The position numbers were made by a program, and so were the translations under genes. 64,000 nucleotides of DNA from Crocinitomicaceae bacterium. GTDB taxonomy: Bacteria; Bacteroidota; Bacteroidia; Flavobacteriales_D; Crocinitomicaceae. Below are positions 8,600 to 18,930 of the stretch, piece by piece (within the stretch, counting starts at the first letter, position 1; each line of letters starts with the position of its first letter). The notes beneath the pieces were generated by a model. The model did no database searches. It had not been told where the DNA came from and saw only the letters and a program-made list of their open reading frames with translations. Location: assembly GCA_002709305.1 (NCBI GenBank), contig PAQM01000006.1, positions 248,001 through 312,000 on the forward strand, given 5' to 3'.

Positions 8600-11500
8600 A
8601 TGAAAAAATTAAATCTTTTATTTTTTATAGTTTTTATAATATTTACTTCACATACTCAAAACACAAAATCTAATAATTCTGATTTAATTGATAAAAAAAT
8701 TGTTTCTGGATTAAAGTTTAGACTATTAGGTCCAGCTTTAACTTCAGGAAGAATTGCTGATATTGCTATACATAATAAAAATAAGGATACTTGGTATATT
8801 GCTGCTGCTTCAGGTGGAGTTTGGAAAACAACAAATCATGGGACAACATTTAATCCTATTTTTGATAACTATGGTTCATATTCAATTGGTTGCATTACTA
8901 TAGCTCCAACAAACAAAAACACAATATGGGTAGGCACTGGTGAAAACAACAATCAACGTTCAGTGGGATACGGCGATGGAATATATAAGTCTACAGATGG
9001 AGGGAAATCATTTAAAAATATGGGACTTAAAGCATCTGAGCATATTGGAAAAATCATAATACATCCAAATAATGAAAACATTATTTGGGTAGCTGCATAT
9101 GGTCCTTTATGGAGTAAAGGTGGAGAACGTGGTGTATACAAATCAATAGATGGTGGGGAAAAATGGGTAAAAACTCTTGAAATATCTGAAAATACAGGGA
9201 TTTCTGAAATAGCAATTGATCCAAATAATCCAAATATTTTATATGCAACTTCGCATCAAAGAAGAAGAAGAGAATGGACATATATAGGAGGTGGTCCTGA
9301 ATCTAGTATTTATAAATCTACTGATGGTGGCGAAAATTGGAGGGAAATAAACTCAGGATTACCGGTTGGAGAAATGGGAAGAATTGGGATAGCAATATCT
9401 CCCGTAAATTCTGACTATATATATGCTATTGTAGAAGCAAAATATAATAAATCTGGATTTTTTAGGTCTACTAATAGAGGAGAATCATGGACAAAAATGT
9501 CAGATTATAATACTAGTGGAAATTACTATCAAGAAATTATTTGTGATCCTGAAGATGTCAACAAAGTGTTTTCAATGAATACTTGGCTTCATCACACAGA
9601 AAATGGTGGTAAATCTTTTAAAAAGACAGGTGAAAAAAATAAACATGTAGATAATCATTGTATATGGATAGATCCTAACAATAACAATCATTGGATAGTT
9701 GGATGTGACGGAGGTATATACGAAACATATAATAATGCAAAAGATTGGAAGTATTATAATAATATTCCAATTACTCAATTTTATAAAGTAGCAACAGATA
9801 ATAGTAAACCATTTTATAATATATATGGTGGAACTCAAGATAATAATTCAATGGGAGGACCATCGGCATCAATAAATAATACAGGTGTTTTAAATTCAGA
9901 TTGGTATATAACTAATGGTGGTGATGGATTTGAATCTGCTATTGATCCTGAAAACCCAAATATCGTTTATGCTCAGGCGCAATATGGCTGGTTAGTTCGA
10001 TACGATAAAAATTCTGGAGAACGAACACCTATTCAACCTATGCCAGGAAAAAATGAACCAGGATATCGATGGAATTGGGATGCCCCATTATTAATTTCTC
10101 CTCACGATAATAAAACAATATATTTTTGTTCAAATAAAGTGTTTAAAAGTACTAATCGTGGTGATGATTGGACAACAATTAGCCCAGATCTTTCTCAACA
10201 AATTGATAGAAATAAATTACCTGTAATGGATCAGGTATGGTCTATTGATGCAGTAATGAAAAATAAATCCACTACAATTTATGGTAATATTGTAGCTTTC
10301 GATGAATCACCAATTACCAAGGGATTATTATATGCCGGAACAGACGATGGTATAATACAAATATCTAATGATGATGGGATAACTTGGAACAAGATTGAAT
10401 CATTTCCAAACATTCCAAAAAATACAAGGATTAATATGATTACTGCAAGTCTTCATGATGAAAATGTTTTGTTCGCAGCTCTAAATAATCATAGGTCTGG
10501 AGATTTCAAACCATACATTTTAAAGAGTAATGATAAAGGAAAAACATGGAAATCTATATCAAGTAATCTTCCTGAAAATGGTTCTGCATTTGCAATTAAA
10601 CAAGATCATATTAATCCCGAATTACTTTTTGTTGGTACAGAATTTGGATGTTATTTCTCTATTGATAGCGGTAATAATTGGACAAAATTATCAGGACTTC
10701 CCACTATTCCTGTAATGGATATTGACATTCAAAAAAGAGAAAATGATTTAGTAATTGCGACATTCGGACGAGGTTTTTACATATTAGATAACTACAGCCC
10801 TTTAAGGTTGATTTCAAAAAGCATTTTAAACAAGGAAGCGCACCTCTTCCCTGTAAAAGACGCATTACTTTTCATACCTTCTTCCCCACTTGGTTTAAGA
10901 GGTGTTGGATCACAAGGAGCAAATATGTGGTTCGCTAAAAATCCTGATTTTGGTGCAACCTTTACATTGTATTTAAAAAAAATAAAAAAAACATTATTAT
11001 CAACTAGAAAAGAAAAAGAGAAAGAACAAGAAAAAAATAAAGAGCCTATTTCATACCCAAGTTTTGAAGAATTAAGAGCAGAAAAAAATGAATCTGAATC
11101 GGAATTAATTTGGATAATAAAAAATCAAAAAGGAGAAGAAATTAGAAGAATAATATCTAAACCTTATGAAGGAATTTCTAGAATATCATGGGATTTAAGA
11201 AAAGAGACAACATCACCTATTAAAATTAATAAACCTAAACCAGGAAGATATTCAAGCCCTGACGTTGGATTTTATGTGACACCAGGAAATTATTATGTGG
11301 AGGTAATTTATATAAAAGACAAAATTCAGAAAAAAATTATAGATTCTTTAAAATTCAATGTTATTGGACTAAATAATCAAACATTAATTGCAAATAATTT
11401 TGAAGAATTAAATGAGTTTAGATCTGAAATTGCTGAAATAAAACGTCAAATAAATGGAGCTGGAAAATTAATGAATGAAGTAGAAGAAAAACTAAAACTT

Positions 11501-11869
11501 TATGAATACGCAATAAAAATATATCCTAATATCGATATTAATTTACTTTATGAAACAAGTGAAATTGATTCTTTAATAGAAAAATCTAAGATTTTACTTT
11601 GGGGTGATTTTTTAAAATCTAATTATGAATTTGAAATAGAACCAAGTATATATAATAGAATTGGAATAATAGAATATCAACTATCAATTAATACATCTGG
11701 TGTAACAAATACTCAAAGAAAAAATAAAAAAATTGTTGAGGAATCATATCTTAATTTTAGAGAGCTATTAGACAGTGCAATAATTAAATTAAAGAAAATA
11801 GAAACTCTTCTTTCCGAACATAATATTCCTTATATTAAAGGAAAAGATAATAGCTGGAAAAAAGAATAA
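8600..11869 (+). CDS. Large secreted Asp-box (BNR/sortilin-type) propeller protein
   Basis: An exported 1089-residue protein with a signal peptide to about residue 20. Residues 35-750 carry WD40/BNR-like blades with at least eight Asp-box or near Asp-box motifs, such as KSTDGGKSF, KSIDGGEKW, KSTDGGENW, STNRGDDW, SNDDGITW and SIDSGNNW. This is the architecture annotated as VPS10/sortilin-type or glycosyl hydrolase of the sialidase fold. After about residue 800 comes a Lys/Glu-rich helical segment, then a beta-rich domain (about 835-930) and a helical tail. No C-terminal type IX sorting signal is seen. No sialidase active site can be identified, so enzymatic activity is doubtful; protein or glycan binding is equally likely. 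It ends 12 bases from the convergent lon stop. Confidence 0.78.
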   Translation: MKKLNLLFFIVFIIFTSHTQNTKSNNSDLIDKKIVSGLKFRLLGPALTSGRIADIAIHNKNKDTWYIAAASGGVWKTTNHGTTFNPIFDNYGSYSIGCITIAPTNKNTIWVGTGENNNQRSVGYGDGIYKSTDGGKSFKNMGLKASEHIGKIIIHPNNENIIWVAAYGPLWSKGGERGVYKSIDGGEKWVKTLEISENTGISEIAIDPNNPNILYATSHQRRRREWTYIGGGPESSIYKSTDGGENWREINSGLPVGEMGRIGIAISPVNSDYIYAIVEAKYNKSGFFRSTNRGESWTKMSDYNTSGNYYQEIICDPEDVNKVFSMNTWLHHTENGGKSFKKTGEKNKHVDNHCIWIDPNNNNHWIVGCDGGIYETYNNAKDWKYYNNIPITQFYKVATDNSKPFYNIYGGTQDNNSMGGPSASINNTGVLNSDWYITNGGDGFESAIDPENPNIVYAQAQYGWLVRYDKNSGERTPIQPMPGKNEPGYRWNWDAPLLISPHDNKTIYFCSNKVFKSTNRGDDWTTISPDLSQQIDRNKLPVMDQVWSIDAVMKNKSTTIYGNIVAFDESPITKGLLYAGTDDGIIQISNDDGITWNKIESFPNIPKNTRINMITASLHDENVLFAALNNHRSGDFKPYILKSNDKGKTWKSISSNLPENGSAFAIKQDHINPELLFVGTEFGCYFSIDSGNNWTKLSGLPTIPVMDIDIQKRENDLVIATFGRGFYILDNYSPLRLISKSILNKEAHLFPVKDALLFIPSSPLGLRGVGSQGANMWFAKNPDFGATFTLYLKKIKKTLLSTRKEKEKEQEKNKEPISYPSFEELRAEKNESESELIWIIKNQKGEEIRRIISKPYEGISRISWDLRKETTSPIKINKPKPGRYSSPDVGFYVTPGNYYVEVIYIKDKIQKKIIDSLKFNVIGLNNQTLIANNFEELNEFRSEIAEIKRQINGAGKLMNEVEEKLKLYEYAIKIYPNIDINLLYETSEIDSLIEKSKILLWGDFLKSNYEFEIEPSIYNRIGIIEYQLSINTSGVTNTQRKNKKIVEESYLNFRELLDSAIIKLKKIETLLSEHNIPYIKGKDNSWKKE

Positions 11870-11881
11870 GAAACTATTTTA

Positions 11882-14320
11882 TTATATATTTTTCTTAGCT
11901 TTCTCAGTGGTTAAAGCTATATTCAAAACTTCCTCCATCTTAGATACATAATGAAAATCTAAGCCTTTTAAATATTCTTTTTTAATGTCTTGAATATCTT
12001 TTCTATTCTTTTCACAAAGAATTATTTCTTTTATATTCGCCCGTTTAGCAGCAAGAATCTTTTCTTTGATACCCCCTACAGGTAAAACATCACCTCTCAA
12101 AGTTATTTCACCTGTCATTGCAAGATTTTTTTTAACTTTTAATTGAGTGAAAATAGAAGCTAGAGAAGTCAACATTGTAATACCAGCACTTGGACCATCT
12201 TTTGGAGTAGCTCCTTCTGGAACATGAATATGAATATTATTATTATTAAAATCATTTTGTTTTAGACCTAATAAACTACTATGTGATTTTAAATATTCTA
12301 GAGCAATAATTGCTGATTCTTTCATGACATCACCTAAATTACCTGTCAATGTTAATTTACCTTTACCTTCAGTTATTGAAGACTCAATAAATAAAATATC
12401 TCCTCCAACACTTGTCCATGCAAGACCGGGCACAACTCCAGCAACATCATTATTATCATAAACTGTTTTTCCTCTACCAACACCAATTATATGAAATAAA
12501 TCAGATGATTCGATTTTTAGATTAAAATCTTGATTCATAGCTATTTGTCTTGCTCTATTTCGAATAAGCTTTGCAATCATTTTATCTAAACCTCTAACAC
12601 CAGATTCATTTGTATACTCTTCAACTAACTTCAATAACGTTTGTTTTGGAATAGAAATGTCTTTTTTATTTATTCCATGAGCTTCAAGTTGTTTTGGAAT
12701 TAAATGACGTTTAGCAATCTCTATTTTTTCCTGAATAGTATAACCATTAACTTCTATCAATTCCATACGATCTTTTAATGGACCTTGAATATTAGTTAAA
12801 TTATTTGCCGTAGCTATAAACATAACTTTTGATAAATCATATTCTGTCTCAATGTAATTATCATAAAATTCTGAATTTTGTTCGGGGTCTAAAACTTCTA
12901 GTAAGGCCGAAGAAGGATCACCATGATTACTTCTACCTAATTTATCAACCTCATCTAAAACAAAAACAGGATTACTTACTTCAGATTTTTTAATATTCTG
13001 TAAAATACGACCGGGCATTGCACCTATATATGTTTTTCTATGACCTCTTATTTCAGATTCATCATGTAATCCACCTAATGACATACGAACATACTTTCTA
13101 CCTAATGCTTCGGCAATTGATTTACCTAAAGAAGTTTTACCTACACCTGGAGGACCATAAAAGCAAAGAATCGGTGACTTCATATTCCCTTTCAACTTAA
13201 GAACAGCTAAATATTCTAATATTCTTTCTTTTACTTTTTCTAATCCATAATGATCTCTTTCTAAAATCTTAGCAGCACGATTTAAATCTAAAATGTCTTT
13301 AGAATATTCATTCCAAGGTAAATTTAACATAAGATCTAAATAATTCATCTGAACTGTGTATTCAGCCCCTTGCGGATTCATTCGTCTTAACTTATCTAAT
13401 TCTTTATTAAATAATTTTTCTATGCGTTTATCCCATTTCTTTTTAGAGGCACGACTACTCATCTCATTTACTTCTACATCTTGAGGATTTCCTCCTAATT
13501 CATCTTGAATGGTTCGCATTTGTTGATGTAAAAAGTATTCACGTTGTTGACGATCCATGTCTTTCCTAACTTTCGAATGAATTTCATTTTTCATTTCCAA
13601 CATTTGAACCTCTAAATTCAAATGCTCTAAAACCATTAAAACACGTTTTTTAGTGTCCATTTCAGTCAACATTTCTTGCTTTTTAGCAACATCTGCATTC
13701 ATATTTGATGAAATAAAATTGACTAAAAATGTAGGGCTATCTATATTACCAATAGCAAATGAAGCTTCTGAAGGTATATTTGGACTTTCTTGAATAATTT
13801 TCAAAGCCAATTCTTTAATTGACTTAAACATAATATCCATTTCTTTACTACTTGTATCAAATTTAGTTTCTTCTAATAACTTTATTTTTGCAGTAATATA
13901 AGGGTCCATAGAGACAGGTTCTAACATTTCAAAACGACGTTTACCTTGAATTATAACTGTAGAGCTACCATCAGGCATTTTTAGTAGTCGAATAATTTGT
14001 GCAACAGTACCAACTTTATGAAGATCATTAAATTCAGGAACTTCTTTATCTTGATTCTTTTGAGAAACAACACCAATAATTTTTGAAGCTTTATTAGCTT
14101 CTTGAATTAATTTAATAGATTTATCTCGACCAACTGTAATTGGTATAACTACACCAGGAAACAAGACATTATTCCTTAATGGCAAAATTGGAAGTTCACT
14201 CGGATATGAAGCTTTATTCATATTCTCTTCCTCCTCTGCTGTAATTAATGGTATAAACTCTGCATCAGCATCAATATTAGATGATAATTCTATAAATTTT
14301 TTATCAAAAAATTCACTCAT
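11882..14320 (-). CDS. lon: ATP-dependent protease La (Lon)
   Basis: A cytoplasmic AAA+ serine protease that degrades misfolded and regulatory proteins. The 812-residue protein has an N-terminal substrate domain from about residue 43 ([15 protein letters not shown]), a coiled segment around 230-290, the AAA+ module with Walker [10 protein letters not shown] near residue 388 and FVLDEVDK near 455, and the C-terminal protease domain with the catalytic Ser in PKDGPSAG near 709 and the catalytic Lys in KILAAKR about 43 residues later. The length is typical for Bacteroidota Lon. It is preceded by an AT-rich 124-base gap that holds a small inverted repeat (GTCAT/ATGAC, 14346-14359) but no clear -7 box. 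Confidence 0.97.
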   Translation of the reverse strand: MSEFFDKKFIELSSNIDADAEFIPLITAEEEENMNKASYPSELPILPLRNNVLFPGVVIPITVGRDKSIKLIQEANKASKIIGVVSQKNQDKEVPEFNDLHKVGTVAQIIRLLKMPDGSSTVIIQGKRRFEMLEPVSMDPYITAKIKLLEETKFDTSSKEMDIMFKSIKELALKIIQESPNIPSEASFAIGNIDSPTFLVNFISSNMNADVAKKQEMLTEMDTKKRVLMVLEHLNLEVQMLEMKNEIHSKVRKDMDRQQREYFLHQQMRTIQDELGGNPQDVEVNEMSSRASKKKWDKRIEKLFNKELDKLRRMNPQGAEYTVQMNYLDLMLNLPWNEYSKDILDLNRAAKILERDHYGLEKVKERILEYLAVLKLKGNMKSPILCFYGPPGVGKTSLGKSIAEALGRKYVRMSLGGLHDESEIRGHRKTYIGAMPGRILQNIKKSEVSNPVFVLDEVDKLGRSNHGDPSSALLEVLDPEQNSEFYDNYIETEYDLSKVMFIATANNLTNIQGPLKDRMELIEVNGYTIQEKIEIAKRHLIPKQLEAHGINKKDISIPKQTLLKLVEEYTNESGVRGLDKMIAKLIRNRARQIAMNQDFNLKIESSDLFHIIGVGRGKTVYDNNDVAGVVPGLAWTSVGGDILFIESSITEGKGKLTLTGNLGDVMKESAIIALEYLKSHSSLLGLKQNDFNNNNIHIHVPEGATPKDGPSAGITMLTSLASIFTQLKVKKNLAMTGEITLRGDVLPVGGIKEKILAAKRANIKEIILCEKNRKDIQDIKKEYLKGLDFHYVSKMEEVLNIALTTEKAKKNI

Positions 14321-14444
14321 ATTTTATTATTTCGTACGTCAATCTGTCATTAAAATGACTTTTAAAAAACTAATTTTAGTTTTTATTAAGCTTTCATATA
14401 TATGTCAAAGCATATGCCAAGAATGGAAAAACTGAAATTTTGTC

Positions 14445-15587
14445 TTACTTTTTATTAGAAAAACTATTTACAGAAATATGTTTTAAGATAGAAATGTCAA
14501 TTTTATCCAACTGTTTATCACGTCTTCTCATCATATTATTAGCACTTTGAATTGCTTTATCAAATTGGAAGACATCTCTCTCCATACCCCATGTAAATGA
14601 GCTAATATATTTAGGTGGAAATTGAGATCCAAATATGTTACAAGAAACACCTATTACTGTTGCTGTATTAAACATTGTATTAATGCTACACTTAGAATGA
14701 TCGCCCATAAAAATACCCATAAATTGAAGACTAGTTTGTTCAAAATCACCTTTTTCATAAGAAAAAATCTTTATTTCCCCATAATTGTTTTTAAGATTAG
14801 ATGCATTAGTATCAGCACCAATATTACACCATTCACCAATAAATGAATTTCCTATAAAACCATCGTGACCTTTATTTGAATATCCTTGAAATATTACATT
14901 ATTGACCTCTCCACCTACTTTACAATATGGTCCTAATGTTGTTCCTCCATATACTTTAGATCCTAACTTCAATACTGATTTCTCACACAACGCTAATGGA
15001 CCACGAACAATACTCCCCTCCATAATCTCAGCATCTTTTCCAATATATATTGGACCTTCTTGAGTATTTAAAATTGATGCCTCTACCTTAGCACCTTTTT
15101 CTAAAAAAATTAAATTAGGATTACCTATAATAGTATTTGTTGAAGATAACTGAACAGTATTTTTTAAATTTGTAATCAAATTAAAATCTTGAATCAAAAT
15201 CTCTGCATTTTTTTGAAACAAATCCCAACGTTCTGAAATATAGATTGGTTCTTTACCTGAATACTCTACCTTAACATCCCCTTCTCCTATTCTAGCAACC
15301 CACTCACCATTATATCTCAATTCCTCGTTAATAGATAAATGAGAAACAGCAACCGCTAATTCCTCATTAGGAATAAAACATGAATTAATACAAATAGCAT
15401 CAGAATGAGATTTAAATTTATCATTTAAATACTCTTCAGTTTGGAAAAAAATAGATGCATTTGGGAAAAACTTTTTCCATCGTTCATCATTAGTAAAAAT
15501 ACCTAAACGAATATTCCCAACAGGCCTTGTCAATGTTAAAGGAGCAAAAGTTAAATGCTTATTATTATCGTGAAGTTGAATTTTCAT
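14445..15587 (-). CDS. GlmU-like protein: degenerate nucleotidyltransferase plus left-handed beta-helix
   Basis: A 380-residue protein of the Bacteroidota GlmU-family group (putative sugar nucleotidyltransferase). The N-terminal 140 residues (APLTLTRPVGNIRLG) replace the canonical GxGTRM nucleotide-binding loop, which is absent. From about residue 150, hexapeptide-like repeats (IIGNP, PIYIGKDAEIMEGSIVRGP, GEWCNIGADTN) form a left-handed beta-helix as in acyltransferases. It may be a sugar-nucleotide acetyltransferase or a regulatory homologue; the substrate is unknown. The start overlaps the stop of the upstream symporter gene (ATGA at 15584-15587), so the two are translationally coupled. Confidence 0.75.
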   Translation of the reverse strand: MKIQLHDNNKHLTFAPLTLTRPVGNIRLGIFTNDERWKKFFPNASIFFQTEEYLNDKFKSHSDAICINSCFIPNEELAVAVSHLSINEELRYNGEWVARIGEGDVKVEYSGKEPIYISERWDLFQKNAEILIQDFNLITNLKNTVQLSSTNTIIGNPNLIFLEKGAKVEASILNTQEGPIYIGKDAEIMEGSIVRGPLALCEKSVLKLGSKVYGGTTLGPYCKVGGEVNNVIFQGYSNKGHDGFIGNSFIGEWCNIGADTNASNLKNNYGEIKIFSYEKGDFEQTSLQFMGIFMGDHSKCSINTMFNTATVIGVSCNIFGSQFPPKYISSFTWGMERDVFQFDKAIQSANNMMRRRDKQLDKIDISILKHISVNSFSNKK

Positions 15588-17095
15588 TTCAAAATATGTT
15601 CTTTTTTTCTATTTGAAAAACTAAATAATACAATAAAGGTAATTAAAGCATTTAAGATGATTAATTCAAACCCAAATTTATACGTACCAAAAATTCCTAA
15701 ATCACCATTTTGTATACCTGGAGAACCATATGAAAAATACCATAAAACAAATGTAACACCCATAGCGAAAAAACAAATAAATGGAACAAGTAGATCATTA
15801 ATATATCGTTTTGTTATAATTCCAAAGAAAAAAACACCAATTAAAGGACCGTATGTGAATCCTGCAAATTTCATCAATAAACTAATTGCTGAATCAGTGG
15901 TTTTATATTTAAGAATAATAACAGTTAATATAATAATTAAAGACATAAAAATATGGACAAACTTTCGTGTCATCTCAGAACGAGACAATGAAGATGTATT
16001 GTCTTTTTCAACAATATTTAAAAAATCTACAGAAAAAGATGTAGTCAAAGAGGTCAAAGCAGAATCTGCGCTAGAATATGCGGCAGCAATTAATCCTAAT
16101 AAAAATAATATACCTATAATTTTTCCTGCACCATCACTCAATGCAACTGCAGAAAATAATAAATCAGGATTATCAAATTTTATTTCATTTATATCTGCAT
16201 ACATATAAAGTAAAGCACCAAGTATTAGAAATATTAAATTTACTACTACCAATACTATGGCCATTGATATCATGTTTTTTTGTGAATCTTTAAGATTTCT
16301 ACAGCTCAAATTCTTCTGCATCATATCTTGATCTAATCCTGTCATTCCTATTGTAATAAAAACTCCTCCAAGAAAATGTTTCAAAAAATGATTACTACTC
16401 ATTAAATCATCGAAAAAAAATATTTGAGAATATTGACTATCTGAAACAGTGTACAACAAACCTTTTTTAGCAGATAAATCAAGTGATTCGCTAATAAAAT
16501 AAACTGTCAAAATTACACTAATCAACATAAAAAAAGTTTGCAAAGTATCCGTCCATACTATGGTTTTAATACCACCACGAAATGTATACAACCAAATTAG
16601 AATAACTGAAATAATCACAGTTAATTCAAATGGTATTCCCCATGAATCAAATAATACAAACTGAAGAACATTTGCTACTAATAATAACCTAACAGAGGCA
16701 CCTATTATTCTTGAAGATAAGAAGAAAAAAGCACCTGTCTTGTATGCCCAGAATCCAAAACGTTCTTTTAAATATTCATATATGGAAATTAAATTTAAAC
16801 GGTAATAAATTGGTAATAATACGTATGCAACAATAAAATATCCTACCAAATATCCAAAAACAGCTTGCATATAACTAAACTGATTTCCTTCATTCCCAAC
16901 CCAACCAGGCACAGAAATAAAAGTAACACCACTTAAAGAGGCTCCAATCATTCCAAAAGAAACAATGTACCAAGGTGATTTTCGTTCACCTAAAAAAAAG
17001 GAGTGATTTGTTGCTTTCTTAGTAGTTAAAAAAGATATTGTAATTAAAGTTAAAAAATATAAAATTAGAACTGTAAGTATTAATATTTTTGTCAT
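15584..17095 (-). CDS. Sodium:solute symporter (SSF/SSS family)
   Basis: A 503-residue inner-membrane transporter with about 13 hydrophobic helices. The family signatures include the N-terminal TTKKATNHSFFLGERK with SPWYIVSFGMIGASLSGVTF, RGGIKTIVWTDTLQ near residue 175, TIGMTGLDQDMMQKNLSCR near 245 and AAAYSSADSALTSLTTS near 335, where small hydroxyl residues line the sodium site. The substrate (sugar, amino acid, proline or other) cannot be told from the sequence. It is co-transcribed with the GlmU-like gene, a pairing that hints at uptake and processing of a sugar derivative, but this is inference. Divergent from 17192-17713. Confidence 0.88.
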   Translation of the reverse strand: MTKILILTVLILYFLTLITISFLTTKKATNHSFFLGERKSPWYIVSFGMIGASLSGVTFISVPGWVGNEGNQFSYMQAVFGYLVGYFIVAYVLLPIYYRLNLISIYEYLKERFGFWAYKTGAFFFLSSRIIGASVRLLLVANVLQFVLFDSWGIPFELTVIISVILIWLYTFRGGIKTIVWTDTLQTFFMLISVILTVYFISESLDLSAKKGLLYTVSDSQYSQIFFFDDLMSSNHFLKHFLGGVFITIGMTGLDQDMMQKNLSCRNLKDSQKNMISMAIVLVVVNLIFLILGALLYMYADINEIKFDNPDLLFSAVALSDGAGKIIGILFLLGLIAAAYSSADSALTSLTTSFSVDFLNIVEKDNTSSLSRSEMTRKFVHIFMSLIIILTVIILKYKTTDSAISLLMKFAGFTYGPLIGVFFFGIITKRYINDLLVPFICFFAMGVTFVLWYFSYGSPGIQNGDLGIFGTYKFGFELIILNALITFIVLFSFSNRKKEHILK

Positions 17096-17191
17096 AATTA
17101 TAAAACTAAATTATAAACTTTAATTTAGGAAAAAAAAGAATCATTTTCTTAAATTAGTAGAGAATTAGATTCTTTTACTAAAAAAATATTT

Positions 17192-17713
17192 ATGGATATT
17201 ATTTTTCAGTTATGTTTAATTCTAGTGCCTTCTGGAGCAGTTTTAATGACTGCTATTTTTTTTATGCGAAAATTTAATGAGCGTGAAATCCATTCAATTA
17301 AATTAGAACTAAAAAAAGAAAGACAAAAATTATTTTTACCAAATCAAATTGAAGCATATCAAAGAGCTGTTCTTTTAATGGAACGAATAAATCCGAACAG
17401 CTTACTTATGAGGCATAATAATCCAAAGAAAAAAGCTTCTGAAATGCAATTAATTTTATTAGAGTCTATAAGAAATGAATATGAGCATAATATGGCTCAA
17501 CAAATATTTATTTCAAAAGAATCGTGGGATATAATAAAAAAGGCGAAAGATGAAACGATTAGAATAATCAATCTTGCTGGAGAAAAAACAAAAAAAGATG
17601 CAAAATCAATTGAGTTATCATCCAACATTTTTGAAATTATTAAGGAATTGGAAGCACTTCCAACAGAGGTTGCTGTAAACATATTAAAGAAAGAAATTCA
17701 AACATTATTTTAA
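17192..17713 (+). CDS. Conserved hypothetical protein with N-terminal membrane helix
   Basis: A 173-residue protein with one N-terminal helix (about residues 3-24) followed by a soluble, mostly helical and charged domain with pieces such as LFLPNQIEAYQRAVLLMERI, LILLESIRNEYEHNMAQQIF and ISKESWDIIKKAKDE. It resembles an uncharacterised family seen next to housekeeping genes across Flavobacteriia; I cannot name a function. The charged helices suggest a small cytoplasmic-face membrane-bound scaffold. It stands alone, divergent from the symporter and convergent with meaB. Confidence 0.65.
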   Translation: MDIIFQLCLILVPSGAVLMTAIFFMRKFNEREIHSIKLELKKERQKLFLPNQIEAYQRAVLLMERINPNSLLMRHNNPKKKASEMQLILLESIRNEYEHNMAQQIFISKESWDIIKKAKDETIRIINLAGEKTKKDAKSIELSSNIFEIIKELEALPTEVAVNILKKEIQTLF

Positions 17714-17778
17714 ATTCTCCGAAATATAAACATGATCTATTTAATAGTTCATGGATTAAGAATTTTTAAATTAGAAAT

Positions 17779-18819
17779 TTAAACTCTTTTCTTATTAATA
17801 TAAACTTTATACAATTCATCAGCAGCTTGAAAAGAAGTCATGTCACCATTCATTACTTTTTCTTCTATATTCTTTAAAAGATTCATCATATTATCATCTA
17901 AGAAAAAATCATTATAAATCAACTCTTTCAAAGTCTCTGACAACCAATTTTTATCTTGATTTTTTCTATTGATTTGAAAATGTCCATTGGCAACTACATG
18001 TTGACGAAAATCTTCAATTACATCTAAAACACCTGAAATATTTAACTGTTCTAAAGCACTACAAGTAAGAACTTTGGGATTCCATTGATTTTTATTTGGA
18101 GGAAATAAATGAAGTGCATTTTTATATTCTAAAGCTGCTAATCTTGCTCGATTAATATTTTCTCCATCCGCCTTATTTATTACCAATGCATCCGCCATTT
18201 CCATAATTCCCTTTTTAATACCTTGTAATTCGTCACCAGCACCGGCAAGCATTAATAACAAAAAGAAATCTACCATAGATTTAACTATAGTCTCAGATTG
18301 ACCAACACCAACTGTTTCAATGAGAATAAAATCATAACCAGCTGCTTCGCAGAGTAAAATACTCTCTCTTGTCTTTCTAGCAACGCCGCCAAGATGTTGA
18401 TGAGAAGGAGAAGGTCGAATAAAAACTTTATCTTGAACTGATAATTTGTTCATACGTGTTTTGTCACCTAAAATACTTCCTCCTGAAATTGAACTCGAAG
18501 GATCTACTGCTAATACTGCGACTTTAAATCCACGCTCAATTAATAACATACCAAAAGATTCTATAAAAGTACTTTTACCTACACCTGGGACTCCTGTTAT
18601 ACCAATTCTAATGGAATTACCTGAATATGGCAAACACCTTTGAATCAAGTCATCTGATGCTTTTCTTTGGTTTTGATTATAACTTTCAATTAGAGTAATA
18701 CCTAAACTAAGTGAATTTAAATCACCTTTTATAATACCATTAAAAAGCAACTTAGGATCCATTTGTTTTCTATGATCCTTTTTACTTTTAATCCATTCTT
18801 TTATTTTCTTAGGTTCCAT
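17779..18819 (-). CDS. meaB: Methylmalonyl-CoA mutase-associated G3E GTPase MeaB (ArgK family)
   Basis: A P-loop GTPase that gates cofactor loading and protects methylmalonyl-CoA mutase. The P-loop GVPGVGKST is at residues 76-84 of the start chosen here, followed by VLAVDPSSSISGGSILGDKTRM near 105, FIRPSPSHQHLGGVA near 135, LIETVGVGQSE near 165 and VINKADGEN (the NKxD base-recognition motif) near 215. The frame is open up to an ATG at 18858, but the added residues are not family-like; the ATG at 18819, giving 346 aa that begin MEPKKIKEW, fits better. Its client mutAB lies 40 kb away at 58904-62346. Divergent from the carotenoid operon. Confidence 0.92.
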   Translation of the reverse strand: MEPKKIKEWIKSKKDHRKQMDPKLLFNGIIKGDLNSLSLGITLIESYNQNQRKASDDLIQRCLPYSGNSIRIGITGVPGVGKSTFIESFGMLLIERGFKVAVLAVDPSSSISGGSILGDKTRMNKLSVQDKVFIRPSPSHQHLGGVARKTRESILLCEAAGYDFILIETVGVGQSETIVKSMVDFFLLLMLAGAGDELQGIKKGIMEMADALVINKADGENINRARLAALEYKNALHLFPPNKNQWNPKVLTCSALEQLNISGVLDVIEDFRQHVVANGHFQINRKNQDKNWLSETLKELIYNDFFLDDNMMNLLKNIEEKVMNGDMTSFQAADELYKVYINKKRV

Positions 18820-18930
18820 AATAAAATACGAATATAAATATACATCAATGAATTTCATATTTAAGACATTTAAAAATAGTTTAAATATTTCGTTACATTT
18901 TATTGATTAAAATGTAATTATATTTACAAT

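Noticed and set aside
14365-14384. AT-rich hairpin AAAAACTAA/TTAGTTTTT before lon as a terminator of the GlmU-like gene
   Set aside because: Only one G-C pair in the stem; too weak to call as an intrinsic terminator in DNA this AT-rich.
15555-16208. A 217-codon open frame antisense to the symporter gene
   Set aside because: It is entirely opposite a clear SSF transporter, its product has no recognisable motif, and long antisense frames arise easily from the reverse complement of hydrophobic AT-rich codons.
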